Below are positions 13,005-24,467 of a DNA stretch of 64,000 nt, piece by piece; position 1 is the stretch's first letter, and each line of letters begins with the position of its first letter. The DNA is from Hysterium pulicare CBS 123377. Lineage: Eukaryota > Ascomycota > Dothideomycetes > Hysteriales > Hysteriaceae. A program made the translations under genes and the position numbers. The notes under the pieces are model-generated. The model was not told where the DNA came from. It did no database searches and saw nothing but the letters and a program-made list of their open reading frames with translations. The DNA lies in NCBI GenBank assembly GCA_000467715.1, contig AJFK01000172.1, positions 1-64,000 on the forward strand, read 5' to 3'.

Positions 13005-13920
13005 AGGCTACCAGATTGAATCATTCGCATCAACCACAGAGAATGAATATTAGGGAGCGTGATGACAAGATTCAATAGTCCGCAACTTGAAGTGAAGGAT
13101 GGATTTGGTCACTTGTGCAAGGCCAGGAACGAACCTGCATTGAGAGCATCGGAGATCCGCAACATTGGAAGAGACTTCTTTTCTCAACTGCTTCTGGTCT
13201 AATGAATGTAGAGGAGAACCCTGCTAACTCGGTACATATACTTATTGCTAATATGGCATCGCCAATTGTAGTCTTCCTCGCCTCGTCATCGGCCCTCTTC
13301 ACATCGCGTAATGAATTCACATATCCCTGTCGTTCGAGCCGTACGTGTTTAATGGTTGCTAGAAGCTAGCACCGTATACGAATATTAGGTATTGAAAGTT
13401 AAATACCAAACTTGATCCCCGCTTTATCGATTCTACGTGACCCCTTTTCGCCTGAGCACTTATCCGGAACAGCGTATGCGATGCTCGTATCATGAATGGT
13501 CAGGCGGATAGAGTACTATCAGATATTGTGTATGAAGAATGGGTGACGAAGAATATGCTGTATGCATAATCATAACGAGCGGGGTGGGTTATCTAGGTAC
13601 CTATAATCTACTAACTATAATACCACGCTAACGTTTGGTTTATGCCTTTTTGAGTTTGACGTCATTCAGTAGGGGTTCGAAAGAACCATGCTTTGAGGAT
13701 GACATGGATCTATGCCCCCGCATTGAATCCTAAGTAAATCAAGAAAACTTGATACTTGACGTAATGCGGGATTCGCGTACGAAAAATACCTACGTATATA
13801 AAGCCAAGCAGCCCGAACAAAAGCCAAGTTCAACCGAGCTTTCTCTCCGCCAACTCCATATCACTATACCTCCTTAGATTCTAATCAACGCATTTTATAT
13901 CATCCCATCACATTGCAAAC
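13005..13920. other. Intergenic region before the small hydrophilic protein
   Basis: About 900 bp with no recognised gene. It ends with a clear TATA box at 13795-13803, listed separately. Confidence 0.55.
13795..13803 (+). promoter_or_regulatory. TATA box of the small hydrophilic protein gene
   Basis: TATATAAAG lies about 120 bp upstream of the ATG at 13921, followed by a pyrimidine- and CAA-rich leader. A strong TATA box suits an inducible or highly expressed gene. Confidence 0.6.
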
Positions 13921-14198
13921 ATGTCCGGACTCCTTGACAAAGCCACCGGCAAGGCCGACCAGGCTCTGGACAACAAAGCCCAGCCAGGCGACAACGTCGA
14001 GCGTTCGGCCGATAGTGGCGTCAATAACCGTATGTAACTGGTCATGTGTATCTGACGAATTTTTTTCTAATTGTGGCACAATACACAGAAGTCAACGATG
14101 CTGCCAACGACGCTGGAGTGCCGCAGAAGGACGACTCCACGATTGATAAGGCTGCGGACGCCAAGGTGAATGAGGACATCCCCTTTGGAAACAAGTAG
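13921..14198 (+). CDS. Small hydrophilic (LEA/hydrophilin-like) stress protein
   Basis: Exons 13921-14029 and 14089-14198 encode 72 aa (MSGLLDKATGKADQALDNKA at the N terminus; ends NEDIPFGNK). It is rich in Asp, Lys, Asn and Ala, and has no Cys, Trp or hydrophobic core. Composition and the DKATGKADQALDNKA segment resemble small fungal stress or starvation proteins, but no named family is certain. No signal peptide is present, so a cytosolic location is likely. The strong TATA box fits induced expression. Function is not established. Confidence 0.7.
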
Positions 14199-14564
14199 AA
14201 TGAGTGGACTATGTTGGGAAATGGCGAAGCCCTGGAAGATGCTTATAGCATCCGTAATTGTGGTATGAAAGGGTAATGAAAACATCACGAATGAGGGTGT
14301 TTGGGCGTACTTTTTGGCTTCTGGCTGCTTCACGCTCCTTAAGCGCCACCATTTTATATCGGGTGCGCACAATGGCAAAAAGCCGATCCATCATCTGTTA
14401 GCACAACTAGCTAGTGGGGACGGAATAACATGAATCAAGAGGATTGAACTTGAAAAGGGTGCTCGAAAATTGCAACGTCGGACCAGAGCCCCTGTTTTCA
14501 GTTGCCTGTAGTCGTTTGTGAAAGAGTAGATCCTTATTCTTAACTGTTATAGTTGATGCCGCCA

Positions 14565-16359
14565 TGACGTTCTCCGCTGCAATAGAGTATCCCTTCACGA
14601 AAAGCTGAACCTTGTTGTGCCAGTACGTCACTAGTATACGAAAAGCCCTTGGCTGGGCTGAGAATCGCAGTTAAAGACAACTTCCACATCAAAGGGATCC
14701 GGACATCAGCCTGCAACAAAGCTTACTATGAACTTTATCCACCTGCGTCAAAGACTGCCAGCTGTATTCAGCTCCTTTACGATGCTGAGGCAGTCATTGT
14801 AGGAACGACAAAACTCGCTTCCTTTGCAGCGACTGAGGAACCTGTTGAATGTATCGATTTTCAAGCGCCATGGAACCCTAGGGCGGATGGTTATCAATCA
14901 CCCGCGGGAAGCAGCAGTGGTAGCAGAGCCGCAGTTGCGGCTTATCCTTGGCTGGATATAGCTATAGGATCAGACAGTATGTGCGGTTTCCTTGAGCTTC
15001 GTGCGGGGTTTGTTACTAAGTCAAAACTAGCCAGTGGTAGTGGCAGACGACCAGGCCATTGGAACGGCTGCTTTGCCATGCGGCCAAGTCACAGATTACT
15101 TTCGCATGAAGGTTTTCTGTACAGCTTTTCGTAAGATTAGACATACATACCTAGGTATGATTATACTGAGTTAACACGTTCATAGTCGATTTGATACTCC
15201 GACTTTCTTTGGAAGAGAGCTCGATAAATGTAAAAGATTTGCAGAAAGCTGGTACGGATCGCACTTGGACCCCAGGAATTTGTCTGTGAGCTTCCCAGAT
15301 CTCACCATTAAAGGCCTTGTTGATATATCAGACAGTTGCCGACTCGAATCATTTATGCCACTGATTACATGTCCATGATCTCGAATAAAGAGCAAATTTC
15401 TTTACTGGACCGTTTTGCTTCTGAACTTGAAACTTCACTAAACCTCAAACAAGAGAAAATATCATTCAATGAGCTCTGGGACTCCAATCCGCCCCCTGAA
15501 GTAAATGGATTGAGTCTACAAGAGTACATGAAAGACGTGATTTTATTCCCTCACACACTCTGAATTCGCTAACGGATCCAGGCATCTCGAAATTCCTTTT
15601 TTTACGACGACTACCACAACCTGGATGAAGTCCGTGAAGATTATCGCAGCACTTATTCGAAGGAGCCGTATGTTAGTCCTCCTGTTCGATGGCAATGGTA
15701 AGTCTTCGACATTGACCGCACAAATCCAGGGTCCCCGTGATTCAGTTGTTCAGTTGTTAATGCTCATCTAGGGACCTGTCCTCACACATAACTAAAGAAG
15801 AGAGAGATGTTGCCGTTCAGAGGTTAAAAACTTATCACGACTGGTTCCTAAAAGCTGCTATGCGCGTTGAAGATAACAACTCTTTGGTACTTATATCGAT
15901 CGAGCAAATCTCACCACGATATCGGGACGACGCACCTCTATAAGTGCTAAAATACCTCGAAATTACTTCAAGCACTTTGGCTAATTCATCTTTTAGGCCA
16001 CATTTCAATCCCGTTTGGGTCCCAAATTTGTTCGTATCACCAATTCTAGGATCACCTGAATTGACTATTCCCAGTATATACGCTCATTCTTGTCGCTTGA
16101 GCCTAATAATGCTGACTCTGAACAATTGGAGAAGTACATTACGACTCTAAAGTATCCGGTAACATCGAAAAACTTCCGGTTGCAGTATCAGTTATTGCTG
16201 CTCCAGGTAAGCCACTTAATATGCCAAACTACTGAAAGATATTCTGCATCTATGAATCAAGGACGGGACATGGAACTTTTTGATATAGCTCACAAGTGCT
16301 TAACGGATGCGGGGCGTCCAACAATGGTCCTAGCAGGCAAAATCTTGTTTCCTTCATAG
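14565..16359 (+). pseudogene. Amidase-signature family gene, apparently decayed
   Basis: The amidase core can be read through exons 14622-14976, 15031-15130, 15186-15285, 15336-15536, 15582-15697, 15772-15939, 15997-16073, 16132-16206 and 16262-16359, with splice phases matching throughout. Signature residues are present: the Lys of AVKDNFHIKG, the Gly/Ser-rich SPAGSSSGS, and DTSGSGRRPGHWNGCFAMRP. Two defects suggest loss of function. First, the intron after 15939 begins ATAAGT where GTAAGT is expected, so the donor is lost. Second, no start codon or intact N-terminal exon is found: the core frame closes upstream at 14583, and a VVPxR-like remnant lies in another frame just before KPLAGLR and meets a stop. 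An unrecognised upstream exon or rare splicing could still rescue it. Confidence 0.7.
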
Positions 16360-16899
16360 AGCAAGGCTCCCTGCGTCACCCGTCAACATACAAAGGTCAA
16401 TAGGGCGTCCCGAGTGCGTTTGGGCTTAGCGATAGACCTTAAATTGCTTTTCCTTTCCTTGGAAATATCGACTACATTGTTCTCCACAATCCCATACTTG
16501 GAATCGTGCAAACTTGGAACTACAAAAGCAGCATGATAAACATCAAGTCTTCACGGAAAACCACTTTCAGTCTAACGCAAGACTTTCAATAGTTGTATTT
16601 TGCGAAAGCCCTCATCAATGGCTACCGCAGAAAACTAGCATCTGGCTATATCAAAAATTCCCAAGGAAATTGCTATCTTCATGTGCCGTAAGTATGGACA
16701 CCTTCGCCCTTCTTGAATCCGTACGCTTGTCCAACCTCCGTTCCTTCGGCCGGAGGCCAGTAACCTTTCCAACGCTAAGCCCGAGCCCTTCTCTCGACCC
16801 CACGTGGCATCTCAGTCGTGCCTTCGTTTTGATCGTCTGCATCGGAGCGTATATATTTGTCGACGACAGTCTTCTACACGCCCGCACGAACGTCTGAAT
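16360..16899. other. Intergenic, between amidase remnant and short minus-strand gene
   Basis: About 540 bp. An open frame at 16514-16897 (+) has no recognisable features and starts at a non-ATG codon or late ATG; nothing is supported. Confidence 0.5.
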
Positions 16900-17263
16900 T
16901 CATTCTGTTTGGTCGGCTTGCATGATTGTAAGGCTCTGAAAAACTAGTGTTAAACGAACGGATGAATGTATTATGTGCTTGATAATGCGTACTTACGAAG
17001 ATTGAATCCTTCCCTTTTCCTACGCAATCAACAATAGAGGTATCTGCGGATAACAACTTCAACATCCGCTGAGGGCTAGTCTCTAGATACTCCTTTAGAA
17101 TAGTGGTACCAAGTCCAGCTGTCTGTGTGCGCAGCCAAGAAGAGCTGTATACGAGGTTGATGCGCATCACAGATTCTAACAAATCAGTACTGTGAATCTC
17201 GCCCATTGACTGCATAGCAGAAATGAGATCGAATAGATGATAGCTGTTAGATTTAGAAGTCAT
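16900..17263 (-). CDS. Hypothetical short protein
   Basis: Exons 17263-16997 and 16935-16900 join in phase to 100 aa, starting MTSKSNSYHLFDLISAMQSM. The intron has a good donor (GTAAGT) and acceptor (TTTTTCAG). The sequence has a globular, helix-like composition with no signal peptide or TM segment. It lies just downstream of the tyrosinase gene on the same strand. No family is recognised; it could be a fragment of a larger lost gene. Confidence 0.35.
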
Positions 17264-17351
17264 ATTGGACGACTGGCAATAATGTAACCTGCGAAATTAC
17301 TAGATATTCAAAAGAAATAGAAAACTCCTAAACGACAATCTGGCATCATCA

Positions 17352-19453
17352 TCAATCCCCCGAGATCTCCGGATGGAAAGTAAAATGCCCAATCCACTTA
17401 GGAACATCGGACTTCGAAGCCGGGGGTTCGACTTGAATACTTGCCACCACTACCTTCAAACCTTCTGGAGCTTTACTGCGGGGTATCTCGGTCAAGTTCT
17501 ACATCACATATGGTCAGCCATGCTTTGTGAGACATGAAGATGAAGTCAAGCCGTCCCTGGAATGGAGTGGAGTAACCAAGTGATGGAAGGTGGAGAGAGC
17601 TCATACCAGATTCTGAATCCGCCAATGAAGATTAGTCTTCATATAATCCAATACTGATTCTTGATCAAGGCTTTTCAGCTGTCTGGACTTATACCTCTCA
17701 TATAGGCGCTGCGTCAGCGGGATCTTTGCCGTCACAACTAGGCCACTATTCATGTTCGGGCTCATCAGACTTGCTACTTGACCCGCAAGGCTTGGGTCCG
17801 TAGGCCATTTAAGCGGATTCAAATTGATATTGCCTAAGAAAACTTTGACGGCGTAGGTGTGGCGGATGTTCGGAAGGTTCACCTCGACCACATAGTCTAA
17901 GGGATTTTGCGTAGCGGCGCGCTTGACTGGGGTTGATCGTGCGCTGAGGCCGTGCTGAGTCGAGCCATAGAGGGCATTGATGGAGGCGGTGAGGGTATCG
18001 TTGCTCGGATTACCCATGAGCTCGGGATATGTATAACCAAAGGTAGTGATGTTACGTGCACTTTCGGAGGTCCAAAAATTCCCATTGCTATTGTTATGGA
18101 ATGGCGTAAGAGGAGAGTTCGCGTCTTGCAGGCTACCGCTGGCAATGGTGTAAGTCGCCGCATTGTTCTTGACTGGCAGGACGTAGGTGTCGGGATAGCG
18201 GGCCTGAAACAGTGCCAATATACGATCGACATTACTATAGCATGTAATATTAGCATGGCTAGAACGTCATGCACGGTTAGTCCTACCAATGATGAAGCCA
18301 GAAAATGGGATCCATTGCCGATACTGGAACGTACCCCATATGTCCAGAACCGAACATGCTATGAATACCGTCATGTAGGGTCTCCAGATTTCCAATGGTC
18401 CCTCCAGAGCCTTTGTTGCTGAAAGTTGTGAAGCCTTGGTAAGTGGTAAGGAGCTTGTACAGCGTATCATGGTTTGCTGGTTGATTGGCAGATAGTCTTC
18501 CGTTAACATCATCATTTCGACTAGTGGCATTGGGATCTTGGGGATCGTATGGATAGCGAATAGTTGTTGGCCAAGCATCGAACAAAGTGTCTTCCTATGT
18601 AGAATTAATGCACTTCGTACAAGTCTAATAGCTAATGCAAAGATCATGAGGACCATATTGCGAGATTGAATCGAGAATAAGCTTACAACAGGGAAGTCCG
18701 AAGGAGTCAGAGGGTGAAATCTGTAATCATATAAAGGATTATGAATACTCCCCGCCGTCCCATTCGGGAACGTGACATTCATGCTTTCCGAAGCAACAAC
18801 GTTGGGGAGAACGCCATCTCCACTAGGCGGCGCCATAGCCCAATCCCAGTACGGAAGACGGAAGTCGTTCGCGGCTTCTTGGTATCGATCTTTCGTAGAG
18901 CCGTCTGGTATCTGGTCCACGATCTTCGATACCTGGTCGAGTAGTATCTGTTCAAATGCAGCCATGTAAGGTCGATGCCATGGACCGAATAGGTTGCTGC
19001 TGTGGGTGCAGTAGCCCATTTCGCCAGTCCCTATGACACCGTCCCAGTCAATGTAAGGCGCACCGTGGATACCTACTTATCATCCTCAGTAGAGTGAAAT
19101 TCTATACATTGAAGAGTTGGAAGGGGGAGAAATAGGCACAATGTATATTAGATGTACTCACCCGCAATCTGATAATATGATAGTTTCTCAGTCTGGTCCA
19201 TAGCCTCAAACTGCGCCATTCCGAGGATGAAGAGGTTCCACATTTCAGTGTGTTTCTGCAATTGACGTATTTCCAGGCGAGGTTGTATCCCTCCGGTTTT
19301 GGCGCCAGCGACGCTAAAGAATGAATTGGCTTGCCGCGATCCCACAGTATTGCCTGTCAAAGAGTCACTCCATGATATAGGAGTAGCCGAGCTTGCCTTA
19401 GCCAAGACTGCTATCGCCACGTGTGGGGCAATAGCTTTGGCCTTGAATCTCAT
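17352..19453 (-). CDS. Tyrosinase (polyphenol oxidase), secreted type
   Basis: Exons 19453-19162, 19072-18687, 18594-18287, 18234-17607 and 17498-17352 give 586 aa. The N terminus is hydrophobic and may be a signal peptide or leader (AIAPHVAIAVLAKASSATP). Copper site A is visible as HGAPYIDWDG, then YCTHSSNLFGPWHRPYMAAFEQ; the C-x-H there is the thioether-type pair typical of tyrosinases. Copper site B is ETLHDGIHSMFGSGHMG, then MDPIFWLHHCNVDRI, with the last His-His completed only after splicing. A C-terminal domain (DYVVEVNLP ... WIGHFTFHPEISGD) follows, as in tyrosinases kept latent until cleavage. It oxidises mono- and diphenols to quinones, as in melanin formation or phenolic detoxification. 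No other melanin genes are nearby. Confidence 0.92.
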
Positions 19454-20692
19454 CGTGATATTTCAAAAAATACTCTAAAACAAGATACAATTGAACTCGA
19501 ATGGATGTAAGAAGGAAAGTTATTGACGAATGTTGGGACTTTTAGACAAAAAGAAAAGGTATTTCTGGAACCTAACGATTCGAGCCATTTGTACGATAGC
19601 AGATGATCACCTTTCTACACTGAGTATTAATGGTTCGCATTCAAGCCAAGTTAGGCTACCAGTACATGTTAGCATTGGAACTTATAGCCTCCAAGCCACC
19701 GCCGTTCCCACCCTACTCAAAAGATTGCTTTTTGCTGGCCTCACGCTGCTCAAGGCTTACCTTATCTCCTCGTTTAGAAGCATGTTTCGACATTCGACGA
19801 TGTTCGAAACGTGATCCCATCAAGTCAGAGAAAACGAACCAATTCATGGCGTATGATCTACCGACCGTACTAGATCCTACTTCTTTTCCGTTCGCCACGC
19901 CTAAAAGGCAAGGAGAAGACGTTTACGAGAGATTCCTGGCGGACAAATTCCAAAAGCCATGATTGGTTCCATGCGTTGACAGACGCGGACCACGGTTCCA
20001 TAAGCGGATTCGTAGGGCCGAACGCCTGGTTTGAGTCTGGACAGCTGTCTAAAATCTAGCGGCCAGTAATTGAACCAGTGATGTTAATGAATCGCGTGTT
20101 GAGCATTATTCGAGTTAGGATGAGCTCTTAAGATGTACCGGTAGATCGCGGTCAATGACTGCACCTGAACATAGTTTTGGATGCGGATGCGAAATGCTGA
20201 AAACGAGAAGGACCAATCGAGTTCGAAAATGAAAGCGAATGGACAAATCGCAGAATGATGAGCAGCGTTGTTCTGTGTTGTAGGAGACCACTGAGGTAGA
20301 AGTAGGCCAAGCTCGGATCAATCTTCGGACCGGTCACGATGCCCCCTTTTCCTTTTTGAGCATATCTCGCTCCACGTATCACCAACAATAAGCAGAGCAT
20401 CATCTCCCCTGCTTGCACTTATAGATGCTATTTCTTGCTATATGTCTAAACTCAGATTTCTAGGTCCAAAAATTTTAAGATCCCAAGTAGTCTTAAACTC
20501 ACCTAACGTGGCTATCAATGGATCCGTTTACCTTTCCCCTGCAACAGTCAGCTCAAAATATCATGTAAGCATGCATGAACTCGTCTCGCTGGGAATAGTT
20601 CCTAGTACCTTATAGGACTCAATGAGAGCTTGGTGTCGAAAGCATGCTCATATCAAGGTTGTATTCGATGCACCCGGAAGCCAAAGCCCGAG
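19454..20692. other. Intergenic 1.2 kb
   Basis: Promoter side of the tyrosinase gene and 3' flank of the OB-fold-like gene. Open frames on the plus strand at 19530-19962 show no domain. No repeat was recognised. Confidence 0.5.
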
Positions 20693-21880
20693 TCACCTCT
20701 CAGCAGGCGTATCAGGAGGCAGCTCCCCCATCCCCTTCCCTCCACCTCTATACATCCCCTCGCCCTTCCCTCTCTTTCTCTTCCTCTCGCCCACAGCAAC
20801 CGCAGGAACAACAAAAGCACTCGCCCACTTCCTTACCCTCTCAACCTTCCCTCTAACCGCACCCTCCATCTTCGCCAGCGCCACCAAAACCCCACCACTC
20901 CCACTCACCAGCACCTCAGCCGTCGTTCTCGCGCGCGTAATATGCGGATTGAGCGACTGTCCGTAAACAGTCCCGCGGTAAGTCGTCAATGCTACATTGC
21001 GTAGGAGCAGTATATCTCCGACCCTCAACCCCTCTAGAGTCTGACGCAGTGGCTCTTGCGTACCGGGAAGAAGCCAGAAGGAGATTGAGAAGTTTGCGCG
21101 CGTCTCGTCGCCTATCGCGATCTCGTGCAACTCGATGGCACGGCCGGTGCGGCGGATCATGACGGTGCGGGGCGGAGGCTTTGAGGTCAGGGCGCAGATT
21201 AGGTTCGGAGTTGGTGTCTGGGGGTGGATGGAGAGGAGGTGGGAGGCGCTTGGAAGAGAGAAGAGAGATGTGACTTGAATGTTTGGTGAGACGGTGTGGG
21301 GGACAATTGATGGATCTTCGAGTCCCAATTCATGCAGGGAACTGCTATCTCCCGTGGTAGTCGTCCCAAAGGAGGTCGTGAGGAAAGAGGTAAATGACAC
21401 GGTTACGTTTTTCCCATCTTCTTCGGCCTTAGGGGTAGAGACAGGGGCTAGTTGACTTGATAATAGAGTTTCGTGGAAGGCAAGGGAGTGCTCTAGAAAC
21501 GGATTGGGTGGTTCAAGGAACGTGCTTGGTTGGTATGATGCTTCGGGAACAGTCGTGTCTTCAGGCACCGACTCGAAAGAGACCATATACGGAGGCGCTG
21601 AGAATGAGATGCTGGGATTGCTGGATTGAGCACCTGCTGGAAGAAATGGTTGAGAGAAGCCACTTTTCATGTGAGTATTGGCGTTGGGAGATATAGTTCG
21701 CCATTTCGGGACAGATTCGTAGGAGATGACATTCCCTTCAGATTCAGTATCTGGTAGTTGGCCCAAGAGTACGTGGAACGGGGGTGTGAATGTCTCCAGC
21801 AATTCATTCTTCTTCCAAGTGAGGTCAGATGATAGAGGCGCACCGGTGAAGAATTTCACCCTGGGTCTTGAAGAAGCCAT
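20693..21880 (-). CDS. Conserved fungal protein with a probable OB-fold
   Basis: A single exon encodes 395 aa from MASSRPRVKFFTGAP. The first 230 residues are Ser/Pro/Thr-rich and probably disordered. Residues about 255-340 (FSISFWLLPG, LRVGDILLLRNVAL, YGQSLN) look like a beta-barrel OB-fold, with the VGD-ILL pattern seen in RPA- and telomere-type nucleic-acid binders. The C-terminal tail is basic (GERKRKRGKGEG). A nuclear DNA- or RNA-binding role is inferred from fold and charge only. It is divergent from the sucrase/ferredoxin-like gene with about 600 bp between starts. Confidence 0.65.
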   Translation of the reverse strand: MASSRPRVKFFTGAPLSSDLTWKKNELLETFTPPFHVLLGQLPDTESEGNVISYESVPKWRTISPNANTHMKSGFSQPFLPAGAQSSNPSISFSAPPYMVSFESVPEDTTVPEASYQPSTFLEPPNPFLEHSLAFHETLLSSQLAPVSTPKAEEDGKNVTVSFTSFLTTSFGTTTTGDSSSLHELGLEDPSIVPHTVSPNIQVTSLFSLPSASHLLSIHPQTPTPNLICALTSKPPPRTVMIRRTGRAIELHEIAIGDETRANFSISFWLLPGTQEPLRQTLEGLRVGDILLLRNVALTTYRGTVYGQSLNPHITRARTTAEVLVSGSGGVLVALAKMEGAVRGKVERVRKWASAFVVPAVAVGERKRKRGKGEGMYRGGGKGMGELPPDTPAER

Positions 21881-22484
21881 TGGAGCATTGTGTACGACGG
21901 GGTTACGTGGGCTGCTGCCTCAGGCTTACGTGGACGTGTTCGCTGGGTTGTCGCTGTTGGAAAGTGGCTTTCAAGATTCGTCTTGACGTGATGATAAAGT
22001 CGTCTCCATCAACAACACCCACGAATAGAAAGAGTTAATCTCTCAGAGCTGACGTACTTTCCCCACAATCTTATCAGATCAAGGCAGCCGTGTGAAAGGA
22101 TGGTGCAGGGCGTTGCGAAGCCCTTGAGCTCGGAGAAGAAGCTCGGGGAACGGGGTCGACCAGAATGTCCGAAACGTCCGTGAGGTACTTAATGGAAGGC
22201 AGTCAGATTCCCGGCAATTCATTCAACTGAAGACACGACAACTCACTGCCTCCTCCAATTTGCCAATCACCGAGAGTCTCTTTCCGCCACCGATATTGCG
22301 TTTTGTCGACCAGATATATCGCAAGTAGTGGGCGCACGCATCTCTCCTCCTAGCTCCCTTTCCATCGGCTCGGCGCCTCGGAGTTTACACCGGCGCGTCA
22401 CGTAAACGACAACGGGTTCAATTCCGCTGCATAACCTTGGCGATCTAATCTGATTATAAAGTTCAAATATCCCACTAGAGAACG
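21881..22484. other. Divergent promoter region
   Basis: About 600 bp between the OB-fold-like gene (-) and the Apd1/Aim32-type gene (+). It should contain both promoters; no specific site was recognised. Confidence 0.5.
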
Positions 22485-23726
22485 ATGGCGCCCTCCTCCA
22501 CCCACAAACCCTCCTGGAACCAATACACCATGGCCGGCACCTTCAAAAACCTCTACTACCGCCTAACGCCCAGCACTTCCTCGACCTCAATCCCCTCAAC
22601 GCAAAACCCCGGCAACTTCGCCAAAGCTCCATCCGTAAAGTCGCTGTTCCCCGTTACGAAGCCCGAAGAGGATGGAGAGGATTGTCTACACGATTGCGCG
22701 ACGTGTACGATCAAGTACCCGAGTCGATTTACGATCGACGAGGAGGAAGTGCTGTATGGACATGTGAAAGGGTGGAGTACGCATTTGATAGTTGCGACGG
22801 GGAAGACGGATTGGGTGAGGGATGTGGCGGATGAGAAGGGGAGTATCATGGAGGCGGTGGATAGAGGGGGTGTGAGGCCTTCTAATGGGGTGAGTGCTTC
22901 ATTCCCCTTGTCCATATTTCTCTCTATTCTATGTAGAAGAGATGTGATTGCTGACTGTTTGATTTTATAGCGCCTCATGCTCTCCGCCTCAAACATGCCC
23001 CTCCCCGACCACCACGATTCCGATTCCGATTCCAGCACACGTGTCCTCCTCCTCCCATCCTTCACTATAATCGATAACGTCACGCCGTCCAACGTCCCCG
23101 ACCTAATAACAGACTTCGTGAATAAGGGCCCGACGAATACATCACCTCTCCACTCAACAAACTCCAACTCCACCTCCTCAATCCCACGCACCCCCTCAAC
23201 ACTATCCCCTCGCCCCTGCCCGCACCAATACCTAATACTCCTCTGTAGCCAGAAAACCCGCGACGCCCGCTGCGGTCAATCTGCTCCCTTACTACGTCGC
23301 GAATTAGAAAGACACTTAAGACCTTTAGGCCTCTACCGCGATCTACATGATGAGCGGCCGGGAGGTGTAGGGATATATTTCATATCGCATGTTGGCGGAC
23401 ATAAGTTCTCTGCGAACGTAATGGTGTATCGACGACAGGAAGCCACCGGAAAGTCACATACAGAGACGAGTACAAATGGTGTTGTGGAGGGAATGGAGAA
23501 ATTGGAGGTATCGGACGAAGAAGGGATTGACGGGGCGAAGAAAGTGCAGACGGAGGCGGTTATGGATATGGGTGGGGAGGCAGCGCAGTGTATATGGTTA
23601 GCGAGAGTGCGGCCTGAGGACTGTGAGAATATTATTAGGTATACGGTATTGCAGGGGAAGGTTGTGAAGCCTGAGAGGCAGCTTAGGGGTGGGTTTGACC
23701 GGGGGAAGGGGTTGGTTAGTTGGTGA
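22485..23726 (+). CDS. Sucrase/ferredoxin-like protein (Apd1/Aim32 type)
   Basis: Exons 22485-22889 and 22971-23726 give 386 aa. The N-terminal half has EDCLHDCATC, a Cys cluster typical of the family. The C-terminal half has the thioredoxin-like ferredoxin domain: LILLCSQKTRDARCGQSAP, then ISHVGGHKFSANVMVY and WLARVRPED. The CxxxxxxxC and HxxxH-type residues are those that Apd1/Aim32 proteins use to hold a [2Fe-2S] cluster with mixed Cys/His ligation. Yeast Aim32 is mitochondrial and Apd1 cytosolic; no clear targeting peptide decides here. A 40-residue Ser/Asn-rich insertion (about 170-215) separates the two halves. The single intron is 81 bp. Confidence 0.85.
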
Positions 23727-24467
23727 TGTTTATCGTTTTTTCTGGGTTTGGTAGAAGAGGAGTGATCTTGTAGATGGCATTGCATATAGACCTTGGGAGG
23801 TTACTTTTTAAGGTAGATGTGGGTAAGGTTATGCCCTATTTGATGACTGATTTAGACTCATAGAGGGTCATAATAGTACATACGTTTGATGGCTCATATT
23901 GTTAAAGTGAATTGAAGAAGAGAGGAAGGTTGGACGCGCATTCAGGGGTTTTATACGCCAACCGAGGTCCGCATTGGCCACTGGCTAAGCTACTTTCAAC
24001 ACATATATCACCGGTGCAGAATATACAATCGAATTTGATTCATGAGAGAAGTATGGCGAATAGACGTTTGACTATCGTGGAGAAGCTAGTCTGATTGTCC
24101 AGAACTTCATATCTAGAGAAAGAGATATATCTGAAGCTGATCGAGATGCAGAAAAATAAATGCCAAGCTCCCCGTGAAATACGAAGTAAATGGGAAGAGA
24201 TGGGGGATATATGGATGAAAAAAGAGAAAGGGGAAAATAGTAAAAGGAAATCAAGACTCCAACTCCAAATTCCATGCTGATCCTCACCAGTCGTGAAAGA
24301 TCTCATTGTGAAAACTGGGAAATCGCAACCCTAGATGTGAGACCAATGAAGATTCTGATGCCAACTTTCACCAGCAGCGAATGCTGCAGGCATCGATAGC
24401 CTTTAATACCCAACCTAAAATTGTGAAGAAAATAAAAAGATGTGAGCAGATGTCAGACGCCAGGGCA
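23727..24467. other. Convergent intergenic region
   Basis: About 740 bp holding the 3' flanks of the Apd1/Aim32-type gene and the GTPase gene. AT-rich, with no recognisable gene. Confidence 0.5.

Noticed and set aside
13670-13690. Possible tRNA B-box (GGTTCGAAA)
   Set aside because: No matching A-box or cloverleaf around it.
14407-14631. Minus-strand ORF containing KVQLFVKGY, like the beta-galactosidase VQLFVNGY
   Set aside because: Match of a few residues only; the rest is unrelated to GH35.
15286-15335. Frameshift in the amidase after LDPRNLS
   Set aside because: A 50-bp GTGAGC...ACAG intron restores the frame, so no frameshift is needed here.
16514-16897. 127-aa plus-strand ORF
   Set aside because: No recognisable motif and random-looking composition.
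19530-19962. Overlapping plus-strand ORFs upstream of tyrosinase
   Set aside because: Short, no domain, and no supporting splice structure.
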